From positions 6,076,001 through 6,140,000 of the forward strand of contig NC_064672.1 of assembly GCF_023278565.1 (NCBI RefSeq): 64,000 nucleotides of DNA, given 5' to 3'. The notes below the pieces were generated by a model, which ran no database searches, had not been told where the DNA came from, and saw nothing but the letters and a program-made list of their open reading frames with translations. The translations under genes and the position numbers were made by a program. Every line of letters begins with the position of its first letter. Within the stretch, counting starts at the first letter, position 1. This DNA comes from Colletotrichum lupini. Its lineage: Eukaryota; Ascomycota; Sordariomycetes; Glomerellales; Glomerellaceae. Below, in pieces: positions 22,412-33,787 of the stretch.

Positions 22412-24025
22412 TAGAACCTCGATACGATAACGTTTACGATTTCTCTCGAAGGGACGAAGGGGCTCGAGGGTGGTGAGATGGATGGATGGATGAGGAGTGA
22501 GAAGGACTTTGAGAAGGAGAGGAGATGGAGAAGGAGAGAAGATAAGAAACGCGGGGACGGTGAGATGAAGATGAGATGAAGAGATGGACGAAGGTCTGGC
22601 CAAGGTATCATCCCACGTCCATCCCATGGGGAAGCAGCATCTTCTTATGGTCCCCACGGGCTCGTGGTGTTCCCACGGGGCTGGACACCGTTGCAACCAA
22701 TCCACCGGGTTTGGCAATCATTCTTTGGGGAAAAGAGGAGAGAGGGATGGTTGGATGGACACATTGAGATGGGGCGGGGTGTTGATACTGGGGGAGTGAG
22801 GAGTGGGCAGTGGAAGTGGGAGGGGGTTAAGGTCTGGGGGGGCGTATACGGTATCGCCAAACGGAAATCATGGACGCTTACCCATCTTTGGTCACTTTGC
22901 AGATAAGTTGTATGCTTGATTTGACTCTTCTTCTTCTTTTTTTTTCCTTCGGTCTCCCTTCAGCGGGTTAGGGGTGTTGCGAATGTGGATCTGTTGTACC
23001 GAGATCACTGATCAAGTAGACTGATTTTCTTCCGGGATCCCACGACGCTTAGGATCACCACGACCTGCGCGCGGCGGTGACTGATACGAGATTGGTTCGA
23101 AATCCTTGAAATGGCTTCCACAATTCCGGATATCTGGGATCACCGACAGTTCGGGTCCTTGGATGAACAGCCTCGGTGATACGAAAAGGAAAAAAACGAA
23201 GAGCAAAAGTTCGACAACTGTTCCTAAACGGGATTCGTGCGTTACGGGTCTCGCGGAGAGATGGAGATTGGCACGCGGGATGAGGATACCGAGGGGACTT
23301 GACGATGGACGACGCTATGGGATGGGTTGGTCAAGCGGAGGAGTGAGAAAAAATCGAACGATGTGGGCGGGTGAGATGAAAGTCGCTCAGTTTGTGCGTG
23401 TGTCCAGTTCGGTCAAGTGTGTGTATGTGAGAGGGAGAAAAAAGAGAGAGAAAGAAGGAAGATGGCACGAAGGTGGGACAAGGGGATATGATGCAGTTCG
23501 GTGGCTCACACCGAAGTTGAAGCGATTTGGCGGCCGAGATGGACGAGACGTTGTCGCCGGACGGCGGCCGAGGCTTTGATGAAGAGGAATTCTGGACCTA
23601 TGCTGGCTTTGGTGTACTTGGGTGGTGCTTCTCACTCCCGTCTTTCGTCTTGGCCTTGTCCACCCCGCTCATTAAGGAGGGACCCCCTTCTCCGGGTTTG
23701 CGCCAAGGCAGATGTGGTGTGCGCGCCGAACGGATCAGGAAGAGGATGTACGGATACTATCTGCGGCTTCGTGGGTAAGGAGACAGGACGCACAAGGTTG
23801 CGCAATGTAGAGGTACGGAAACGACGAATCTACTCCACTCGCGCCACTAATAGGCTTCACTTCCCGGCAAGGAGAATGTGTGTGTGAGAGAAATGCGCGC
23901 CAGGGCCCAGGAGAAGGACTAATGCCCTTTGCAACCTCGCATGGGATGAAATATGTGGTTCCTCAGAGGTAAGCTTCTGGGGCAGGTTCCCACGTGTGGA
24001 GAGGGGCGACGGATGCCAATGGTGA

Positions 24026-24040
24026 CTGTACGGAGTACAG
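24026..24040. promoter_or_regulatory. Inverted repeat CTGTAC-GGA-GTACAG
   Basis: Perfect 6-bp arms with a 3-bp spacer, in the divergent glycerol-gene interval. Dyad symmetry with CGG in the centre could suit a dimeric regulator, but this is inference from symmetry only. Confidence 0.3.
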
Positions 24041-26743
24041 ATACTCTGTGAGAGAGGGCGGAGTTGTTGTACAAGTTGCTGTACGAGTGAAGAGGCGCGC
24101 GTGAGGTTGAAGGATGTGGGATTGAGTACGTAGTAAGAGGCACGAGGGTAAAAAAGAAGAGGGGACTTCTTTCTTTGGCCTGTTGCAAGGAGGCTGGAGT
24201 GATCGCGTGGTGGACTGGACGGGTGGACTTGAGGTAAGTTTTCGGTGCGTCTTCCGAACCAAGGACCCAGTTTGAATGAATCCTTCCTAATCGTCGTCAA
24301 AAGTATAGAGACGGGTGTGACGGGGAAAGCGAATAGAAAAAGTTGAATACGCGGGGCCAAGTCGTCGTATGCAGCAACTCAATTCTCTTGCTTGTTTCCA
24401 GTCAGTCAGCTTTTCCCTAAACTTTGTCCAGTTACAAACCAGAATCTGGGGGAGATCGGGGGTGAGACCTACGCTTGCTACGGTACGACTACCTTGCAAA
24501 GGAAGAATGTACTGGAAGTCTCATGACCTGCCAGTGCCACAGCTTGTCGTCCTTGCTCCCTGGTTTGCCGATTGATTAAAGCCGAGTTTGAACTCTGACT
24601 GATCAGATCGGAAGATTGCCTCTTCCATGATGCATCCCTGAAGCCATCTGGGGCTCGGGCGATGGACGCCAAGGGTCCATTGAGAGGTGGTGGAGCCGCT
24701 CCATCGTCCACGGACCAAATCTGACAGTGACGAGCGCGGGCGAGCCACACCACACCAAAACTATGTAACCAGCCGCGGCAAAAACGTCATACACGAAGGG
24801 TACGCCTATCATCATTGGCGTGTGATGGTGCGCGCGGCGTTCCGTGGTGTCGACCGAAGGCAGAGAAGAGACGGACTACTTCCCGTTGAAACCCATTTGC
24901 GGCTCATTTTTTTCTCCCCTGTCTCTCATTATCTCTCGTTCATCGCCGGCCAAGGTTCAAGCGTTTCTTCCAATGACGTTAGCCGTCCACAACCAAATGG
25001 GGAAAAGGCGACAAGCAAGAGAGAAAAACTCTACACGGCGTGCCGAGGCCACCATGAGCCCTCTTCTCTCCTCGGTAGTACTGGCAGGCCGCAGATGTCT
25101 TTCCGTTGGTCCCATCTCTGCCATCCCTCCAGCCCCTAGGCAAACCAATTCCGTCCAAAAGCTCCAAATGATCCCAAGCAAGCCGGGCCCGGCGTTGTTC
25201 TTGGTCTGCTTCGTAACGGGACTTTCGCCTCTTTCCCCGCAGTTGGTTACTCGAAATTGGACAAATGAGATGAAAGGTGGGAGGGCGGGTGCAACGTAGT
25301 GGAGGGGAACCAGGTCAGCGATGTGAACAATGGTTTGTCGGTCTTGTCCCGTTTTTGACAAGACGATGAGCGCGATGGTCGGGCAGGGGGTGTCAATGGT
25401 GTTCTTTCGAAACGCATGCAGGTCGGCAAATGGTTTGGAGCCATTGCCTATGGGTTCATGGCCCATGGGGGAAGATGTTTCTGCCATTGCTGGATAGGCA
25501 ATACCTAGCCATTCGGCATGGCCCAGAAAGAGAAGAGTCTCTTGACTCTTTGGACCACGTATCCGCAAGAGTCCAGACTCTTGATCGGAATGACTGGCAG
25601 ATTAGTCTGTTGGTTCGTTCGTTCGTTCGGCCACTGCTTCTAGCGTTGGCGTTGGAATCTCGTCGCAATTGTCGCCTGTGGTTGGTCGGTCGCCCGCGGC
25701 GCCGAATCCCATTTGCCGCTGAATATGGCCTTTAAGACAACGAACATGGACATGCCCTGGTGCCCTCGTTGGAATGGGGTCGCAAAGATCCCCCCGGCCC
25801 GGCGTCCTTGCCTTTTCCATGCTGAAAATGTGTCACCTGTTCGTGTGCGCAAAATAGCATCAGCAGCAACTAGCAGCAGAACCAGTAGCAAACACCAAAG
25901 GAGAAAAAAGACCCAGCCAGCAAACCAGAGGCGCAGGCACCGCACGCGGGCGCGGAGGTGGCCGCTGCATCCTCCTCCCGTCCCAGCTCTAGCCCATGTA
26001 GGCAAGGCCACCAGCCCATCTACATTTCTGCTCGACCAGTGACCTGCATGCCTGCCAAGGTGCTTGGTCTAGTTCGTAGAGAAACTCGACGACTCAAGGT
26101 AGCTTGCCGTCTTTGCTCGTAGTCGACCCCGCTTTCTGGGGCGAGCCTCGGGCCACCGGTGCTTCATAAAGAGATAAAAGCCCGGCATACGGCCGGACCC
26201 ACCGATGCCTCCGTGGGAGCTCGCCGACGCAGACCGAAACTGCTGCTGTTGCAGTGCGACCTGGAATGACATCAGCCCCATCACGAGGTGATCCGGCCCC
26301 CGTCCTCCTCCACTTTTGCTCGCTGCTCACGGCCGACGTTGCTTGCCAATGTCGAACAATGACCGAAGTAACTCGGGGCTACCACCCCGAAACATTGCTT
26401 CCCCAAATTTCTCGCATGCTTACTCCCGAGTCCGTACGCATACCTATCAAGTTACCAACAACTTACCAAACAACCTAAATGGCTAGTATGCCAGTCAGCT
26501 GTCAAGGTAGTAGTCAGTCTACTATGGATACCCGTGTAGACCAACAAGTACCTACACGCCCATGGTATCTATACGTATAGCCTCGTTCGATACCGAAGCA
26601 GTGGTACGCAGACAGATAGACTGACAGACCGACCGGTTGCTTACATCTCTCGTTCCGGCTTCTCGCGTGGAGGATTCGCCGGCCTGTCAGATTCTTTAGA
26701 CTGCTTCCAACGCAACCCCGTTCGATCCGTTCGCATTTCCCCA

Positions 26744-26863
26744 GTGGGGATTGGTCTTGGATCCGGGGACCCCCCTCCTTTGACAGTCCAGCGGTTTTTT
26801 TTTCTCTTGACCCAAGCCCAGCTCCTTGGTGCTCATCTCGTGACATCTCCACACGATCTGGGG
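26744..26863 (+). promoter_or_regulatory. Group of CreA-like sites upstream of GUT1
   Basis: Three matches to the carbon catabolite repressor consensus SYGGRG lie on one strand: GTGGGG (26,744-26,749), CCGGGG (26,763-26,768) and CTGGGG (26,858-26,863), 380-500 bp before the GUT1 start. The consensus is short, so chance matches are common, but glycerol kinase genes are expected to be glucose-repressed. Confidence 0.25.
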
Positions 26864-27239
26864 ATGGGGTAAGAGAGATGCATGGAAATGAGGGGTAGCT
26901 CTCGAAGAAAGCTGTTTGTTCCCCATGGAGGGAGCTAACCCGACACGCCGCGTGCCCTTTTGCGTTGCGTTTCCGAGAACTGGAGCTGGCTGCTTGCTGC
27001 TGGCTGCTGAAGAGCTGAGAGTTTCCCACATGCGCGGCACCTACAAATATTTTTGTCAGCCCGTGAAACTTTAGGCTTTTGTCGTGTGTCTCTCTCACTC
27101 CCTTCTCCTCATCCCGTCCAGCAAGATACCCAACATCGTCCGTCCCTTTCTCTTCTCTGCCGCTGCCGCGCCACGCCGTTGCCGTCTTTGAATGCTATCG
27201 TCTCTTCTCCCCAGTCGATTGAAACAAACTTCAGACAAA

Positions 27240-28953
27240 ATGTCTCCCACTTCCGTAAACGGGGGTGCTGGCTCCAAGATCTCCTTTGTTGGTGCCATTG
27301 ACCAGGGCACCACGAGCACCCGCTTCCTCATCTTCAACCCCCACGGTGAGGTCGTTGCTACTCACCAGCTCGAGTTCAAGCAGATCTACCCTAACCCAGG
27401 GTAAGTCGTTCTTCCTATGCGACCACCACTGGCGCATGAAAAGTGTTGCGCAGAGTGAGAAATTAATCCCATTGCGACAGCTGGCACGAGCATGACCCCG
27501 AGGAGCTCGTTGCTTCCGTCGAGACGTGCATTGACGGCGCCGTCCAGGCTTTCGAGACTCAGGGCCACTCCCGCGAGCAGATCAAGGCTGTCGGCATCAC
27601 CAACCAGAGAGAGACCACCGTCCTTTGGGATACGACCACCGGCAAGGCTCTGTACAATGCCATTGTCTGGACCGACACCCGCACCAAGGATCTCGTTCGC
27701 CGTCTGAAGCAGCGTCTCGGCGCAAGCGAGCTTACCCAGCGATGCGGTCTTCCCCTCTCCACATATCCCTCCGTCGGCAAGCTCCTTTGGTTTCTGGAGA
27801 ACAGCCCTGAGGTCAAGGATGCTTACGAGCGTGGTGTTCTGGCCTTTGGTACCATTGACACCTGGTTGGTCTACAAGCTGAACGGCGGTACTGCCCGCGA
27901 CGTTTACGTCTCGGATCCCTCCAACGCCTCCCGTACCATGTTCATGAACATTCACACTCTGAAATATGATGAGGACCTCATTGATTGGTTCAGAATCGAC
28001 CCCAAGAAGGTCAAGCTGGCAAAGATTGTCCGTTCTTCCGACCCCGAGGCGTATGGTACGCTCCACAACACCGTTCTTAGCGGTACCAAGATCACCGGTT
28101 GCTTGGGTGATCAGTCCGCTGCTCTGGTCGGTCAGAAGGGCTTCACGGCTGGTCTCGCAAAGAACACGTATGGCACGGGTTGCTTCTTGCTCTACAATAT
28201 CGGGCCCAAGCCCGTCATTTCATCCCACGGTCTCTTGACCACTGTCGCTTTCGACTTCGGCCCTGGCAAGACCATGTACGCTCTCGAGGGTTCTATTGCT
28301 GTTGCTGGATCCAGTGTCAAGTTCCTGGTCGACAACTTTGGCTTCATGGAGTCTTCCTCCAAGCTCAGCGCACTCGCCGAGACGGTTGAGGACAACGGTG
28401 GTTGCACCTTCGTCACTGCCTTCAGTGGACTCTTTGCGCCTTACTGGATCGATGATGCCCGTGGTACCATCTTCGGTATCACCGCCTACACCCAGCGTGG
28501 CCACATCGCCCGCGCCACCCTTGAGGCCACCTGCTTCCAGACCAAAGCCATTTTGGACTCCATGGAGAAGGACAGCGGTGCAGCCCTGACTGAGCTCGCC
28601 GTTGACGGTGGCATGTGCAACTCCGATCTCGTCATGCAGGTAAGAATAGAACCCCCGGACCTTTTCCGAGCCTCGGGCGGAGAAATCAAGCTGACCCATG
28701 TACTCCGTAATAGACCCAGTCCGACATCATTGGCATCCCTGTCAACCGCCCAGGCATGCGCGAGACCACTGCCCTCGGCGCGGCCATCGCGGCAGGCTTC
28801 GCTGCAGGCGTCTGGAAGAGCTTTGACGAACTGAAGGACGTCAACCTTGAGGGCCGCACCATCTTCAAGCCCCAGATCTCCGAAGAAGATGCCTCTGAGC
28901 GCTTCGGCCGTTGGGAGAAGGCTGTCCAGATGAGCAAGGGCTGGTCGAGCTGA
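27240..28953 (+). CDS. GUT1: Glycerol kinase
   Basis: Exons 27240..27400, 27481..28639 and 28714..28953 (GTAAGT/ACAG and GTAAGA/ATAG) join in frame and give 519 residues. It phosphorylates glycerol with ATP to sn-glycerol-3-phosphate in the cytosol, the committed step before GUT2. FGGY-family landmarks are visible: the N-terminal phosphate loop [14 protein letters not shown] (about 19-32), GITNQRETT, the [19 protein letters not shown] substrate region, [35 protein letters not shown], and the signature [13 protein letters not shown]. The C terminus includes [13 protein letters not shown]. An earlier in-frame ATG at 27192 would add 16 residues; I prefer 27240 because of its AAAATG context and the better fit of the N terminus. 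Confidence 0.95.
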
Positions 28954-30864
28954 GCGGGTTTTGCTTGGGAGTTCTTCACGTGATAATGTCTTCTTTTTTT
29001 TTCGTTTCGATATACCACAGTCTGTTGTTTGGGAGGTCCATTCACAATGGGCGCACGCACATGCGATCCGGCGCCGTTTGGAGAGAAAAATCCAATCTGT
29101 ATCATAGGTAGCACGGCATTATGACGCATTTTGCCTCTGTCGGAAACTCGATTTTGTGCGCCAGAAGCTGGTTCGTTTGCCCTGTTCACCGATGCAAGTC
29201 TTTGTAAGAGCGCCAAGTCGACGGCTCCAGGGAAAGCCGCGGTTGCATTGCTGTCTCGACCCGTCCCCACGTGCGCATGTTCCTTGTAAAATCCGGATGA
29301 TCGGAGTGTAAATCGTCGTCCATGACCCCGTTCAAACTGAGTCGTGAAGCAGGCAGGAGCGGAATGCAGTGACTTCATCGCGATCCTCAGCCTGCTGCGC
29401 GGCCTTGTTCCGGGGGGGTATTGGCAAAAAAGACCCTCCTCTTGTTATGGGCGTTGTTAGTTGTAGGCTTGTAGCCTACCTGTCAGCCACCCGGTGACTA
29501 CTGCTTCTGGGGCCTGTGGAAGAAGACATCGTCGAAGCCACTGCCGTTTACCCCCACCTTTGACGGTTGCATCGCCCCATGGATGATCCTCGCGGTAGCA
29601 GGCTTGACAGGGGAACCATAAGGAGCGGGGGAGAGAGAGTTCGGAGTGGCCGGGGTGCGGCGCTGTTTGCCGTATGGAAGGGGGGTTTTCGGCAGCAAAC
29701 TTGGAGAAGAAATTGAGGGGAACTGTCTAACAGAGGCGGCGCGGTTCCTGCATGTCTTGCGGTAGTCTGTATTCGCACCGTTGTTCCGTCGTAGTGACCA
29801 GCGTGCCAGTGTCATGCCTGGTGGCTTCGGAGATGGCTCTGGTTATCGTAATCGCCCCCAAGGGTTCATCATTGGGCGCAACGATCTCCCCTCATCCGTT
29901 CCGTCCATCCCATGCCACGGGCGGATGCTGTGTGTAACGAGTTTCCGGGAAAACGAGCATGCCGGGCGCAAGTGGTTGGTTGGTTGGTGCGCATTGGCGG
30001 CACGGAGGAGTCTTCATTTCTGGTACTGTACACGGTTCCGTCGTCTTCCGCAGTCTTTGTATGTAATATGTACACTCTTTCTGTCACGGTATTAGTTGGC
30101 AGCGCAGACAGACAGGACGGTCAGACCGCGTAAAGTAAGGGACAGTGACAGATTTGCGCAAGAGATCCAACTCTTATTGTGGACGAGAGTGGGCCGACGA
30201 CTGGATCTCTCTTTTTTTTCTGCCCTCCGTGCCAGCCATCTCTTCAAATGGCTTGTCGGGAGAGAACACCGAAGGACCCCGTCCCCCTCTCACACTTGGT
30301 CAGACTCAGACACTTGAGCGCTTGCTGACAAAGTCCCTCATCGCGGCCTTGGCTTCCCGAGTCTTTTCCACCTAGTCGACTAGTCAGTTCTTTTTGCCTC
30401 TCGCTGAAGACTCGGTGCTTGTCTTCCATCTCTCTCCACTTGTTCCTTCGACTTGCAGACTGCACTCTGCGGGTTCGAGCACAACACAAACTGGGTGGAC
30501 TGACTGACACTGCAGCGCCTGCAGAGCTGACACCAGCACTGTTCGGTACACACACAGACGGTACAGAGACTCTCTCCTGGATTCGGCTGTCCACGTTTCG
30601 CCCATCGACCCGGCCAACCAACGCGGACAAGGCCGGATATGCCCCATGCGCCCCAAGGTGCTGCGGTGCAATCCTTCACTCCCTCCAGCATCCCGGCCGG
30701 CTGAGGCAATTCGCTAGCCTGCCTTTTACTGCTTGCTGCACGCCCGCTCATGAGTGAAATGACCACTTCCTGACATCAAATTCGGCCAGGCTCCTCACGG
30801 CTCCATCCAAAAAGGGTCCTGATAAGAGCAACACCTTCGCAACCCATCAAAGTAAAAACGGGAA
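28954..30864. other. Spacer between GUT1 and the Zn2Cys6 gene
   Basis: The GUT1 3' region, then promoter sequence of the transcription factor gene. Short frames on both strands have no features. Nothing else is recognised. Confidence 0.4.
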
Positions 30865-33336
30865 ATGTGGAGTTCCCACGACCATGGGACAGATATGCTA
30901 GACACGAATGCACGTCCGCAACAAATGGCCGAGGAGGAAGCGAACTCGGTGTTCAGCCACGACGAGGGCTCAAGTGGTGAAGACACGACAAACAATGGCT
31001 CGGCCGGTGCACCGAGGAAGCGTAAGAGGGAGAAGCACCAAAAGACATCGTATGTTGTGCGCTTCTGATTGTGTGGCCCCCCAAATGAGATGCATGGCCA
31101 TCGACTGACGCGAATCCAGATGCGAACTATGCAAGGCGAGGAAGGTCAAGTGCGATCGTGCAGAGCCCGCATGTTCTTGGTGTGCCCGTCACAACCGAAC
31201 ATGCGTCTATCTAGAAAGGCAGAAGCCGGGTAGCCGTATCGGTTTCAGTCTCGAACTTGAAGCCAAGGTTAACAGGCTCGATGCTCTCTTGCAGGCTCTT
31301 GGTCGTCGTGTAGAAGATCACATCGCCCATGATCACGTCGCCACATCACAGGCTCATTCGCCATCCATCAGCAATCAGGCGCCATCACAAATCGAGGGAT
31401 TCCGTCCTGATGGAAATGCGAATGGCGTCAGTCCGGCTCCGGGCCTTCCAAGAGGGCCACCAACCACGAATGGGAGAACACCAGCCTTCTCGAGCCCTTT
31501 CTGGCAGGGCGGTGACGCCCAAGAGACGTTACAGAATGGTGACCGGACTTCAGTTCAGGCTCTCTTGAACCTATCCGCAGGCGAGTCTTTCAGCCAAGCA
31601 GGCGCATCGCCGAGCGTCAACGGGCCTCGAAAAGATGCACACTCAGTCCCGACTGTCTCTGAGTTCCCGCCTCACGACATGCTGTACACGCTTGTCGACC
31701 TATACTTCAAACACTGCAACACGTGGTGTCCGATCTTGGACCGCAAAACGACCTTCGGTGCCTTTTTTGGTTCGACGTCCCTCAACGAAGCCGATCGTGT
31801 TTTGTTACATGCTATAGTAGCAACGACACTAAGGTTCATGAAAGACCCGCGGCTGTCGCCCGACATGCGGTCACACTACCATGCAGTGTCGAAACATAGG
31901 GTGCAGATATATGCGATGGAGAACGTGAGCATTGCCGCGTTGAGGGCTTTGGTGATACTCTGCCTGGACGAGTTGGGAACCTCAAATGGGCCGCGCGGTT
32001 GGAACATGCTCGCGTTGCTCTCGCAGAATGTGAGACAACTGGAACTCTGTGAAGAGAGCAGCGTGTATCTCACGGCCGAGGCAGAGGAGACGCCGCACAC
32101 GGGCTCGATCCGTCGGGTGGCGATGGGCCGACCAGAATCTTGGATTGAAGATGAGGGCCGTCGACGGCTTTGCTGGATGGTTTATCTCCTCGATCGATAC
32201 GCGACGATAGCGACAACGACGCTCGACTTCATGCTCGACGACAAAAAGATGAAGCGCGGTTTGCCGTGTTCATACGACCTCTTTTCGAGAAACGTTCCCG
32301 TTGAGACGAAGTCATGGAGTCCGTCATCCGACCAAACCGGCAGCCCGACCATCAATAAACCCGAAAACCTCGGCAGTTTCTCGTACCACTGCGAGATCCT
32401 GCGTATACTGAGCAAGGTCCACGACTTTCTCAAAACACCCATCGACGTAACATCGTCGTCGGAAATGGCGGTTTGGCGGAACACATATAGATCGCTGGAC
32501 GGTGCGCTCGACAGCTGGTTGCAGAGCTTGCCCAGCGAGTACAGCAGAATTTCGGCTCTGTGCCACTCAGATCCCGCGAGCCGCGTCGCCAACTGGTTCA
32601 TGCTGCATAGCGCATATGTCACGTCTGTGGTGCGTCTGCATTCCTCGGCTGCGTACCCCACTGTGAGATCTCACATCTTCGTCCCATCGCACTATGCCAT
32701 GCAGAGGTGCTTGTCTGCCGTGCAAAGTCTCGGCGATATTGCGCAGGACGTCTTTGAGGCCAACGGCCTGGATCTCTTGGGGCCGCCATTCGCCTTTTCG
32801 TTATGGGTAGCCGCTAGGTTGCTGCTTATCCACGCTGCGACTGTTGGGTGTCCCGTTGATCCCAAGATTGACTTTTTCATCGAAACGCTTCGCCATGTTG
32901 GACAGTACTGGGAGGTCGCAAACAATTACGCCAAAATTCTTGCTCGGGTGGTACAGCGAGGGCGACAGGGCGACATGAGCTTTACCGCGATGAGGAAGTG
33001 AGTAATCCCATATGATGTCTTACCGCCCCCGGACCGTACTAACAGCAATGCCTCAGGAGTGCCCACGATCTGGTAACCTTGACATCCTCCACACGACGCT
33101 CTGGCATGGAGCCGACATCGACTCAAGTGACTTCGTTGAGCGAACTTGACAACATTGACGTTTTCGACTTTTTTAATTATCCCAAGATGTCTGAGCCGAG
33201 CTCGCGGGCGACCAATGGTCAGACGAATTTACTACAGCCACAAGTGATGAGCGGGTTAGGCGGCGATTCCATGAGGACGACCGGGGTACCAGATCCAGAG
33301 TCGGATTGGCTGGGCTTCAGCACTCCCTTTAACTGA
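30865..33336 (+). CDS. Zn2Cys6 fungal transcription factor with Fungal_trans-type middle region
   Basis: Exons 30865..31049, 31120..32997 and 33057..33336 join in frame. The first intron ends in CCAG; the second has a CTAAC branch and a TCAG acceptor. They give 780 residues. After a basic stretch (PRKRKREKHQK), residues 63-90 read C-x2-C-x6-C-x6-C-x2-C-x6-C, the binuclear zinc cluster. A linker and a short heptad region (about 97-126) that could dimerise follow. The middle region contains LVDLYFKHCNTWCPILDRK (about 253) and DEGRRRLCWMVYLLDRYAT (about 408), matching the fungal-specific transcription factor domain. The C-terminal tail is acidic and Phe-rich (NIDVFDFFNYP), suggestive of an activation segment. 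Targets are unknown. Being the next gene after GUT1, it is a candidate regulator of the glycerol genes, on position alone. A second Met at 30898 is an alternative start. Confidence 0.85.
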
Positions 33337-33787
33337 GGCTGGGGCTGAGGTCGACGCTGCGGGTTGCTTTTCCCTGTTTTATTCCCTTGACATATCGAAA
33401 TATTGTTTCCACTTTTAGACAGCAAATATCATGAAAGCTGGGCCGGCGCTGGAGGCTTTGAGGAACCTGGTTGAGGCGTTCGTGGGGCGTTGTAGTACTT
33501 CTTCATTGATGGATCTCGTGTGGCTTCGCGATACAGCCGCAAGGAAAGCTGGCAGATCGACCCAATTGAAACTGCTGATCCCCGCACAAGCTGAGGAGCT
33601 TCGATCCACTGTGACTGGCTGAGCCACAGACAGCGTCCGTGTGTGCCATGACGTTCGTTGAAACGCTGTTCCTGGTTCTCCCCCATCCTCTTCAATCTCG
33701 ATTCTTCTTCCGACTTTGGCAAGCGTATCAATTGTGAAAACGACTAAACCAATCTCTTCGGACATTTCGAGCAAATTTGAATCAATC
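33337..33787. other. Short spacer and leader of gelsolin-type gene
   Basis: No gene is seen between the regulator stop and the gelsolin-type start; the last 150 bases are pyrimidine-rich. Confidence 0.4.

Larger units (their letters stand above)
22412..27239. promoter_or_regulatory. 4.8-kb divergent promoter region between aquaglyceroporin and GUT1
   Basis: The two glycerol genes are transcribed away from each other across this interval. I see no convincing gene: the longest open frames (for example minus 25568..24957) have no domain, signal peptide or intron pattern. The interval contains GGGG/CCCC-rich stretches, a perfect 6-bp-arm inverted repeat CTGTAC-GGA-GTACAG (24,026-24,040), a short TTCG run near 25,615-25,630 and a group of CreA-like sites close to GUT1. 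Confidence 0.45.

Noticed and set aside
22412..22717. Extended N terminus for the aquaglyceroporin
   Set aside because: The extra residues are Ser/Pro/Leu-biased and derive from a pyrimidine-rich leader; the Met at 22411 gives a normal fungal N terminus.
23090..23110. tRNA B-box-like GGTTCGAAATCC
   Set aside because: No matching A-box or acceptor stem around it.
24957..25568. 203-codon minus-strand frame between the channel and GUT1
   Set aside because: No recognisable family, no intron pattern, competing frames on the other strand; treated as spacer.
1904..33336. Secondary-metabolite biosynthetic cluster
   Set aside because: Although a sulfotransferase-like protein, an aminotransferase and a Zn2Cys6 factor are present, there is no PKS, NRPS, terpene cyclase or other backbone enzyme.
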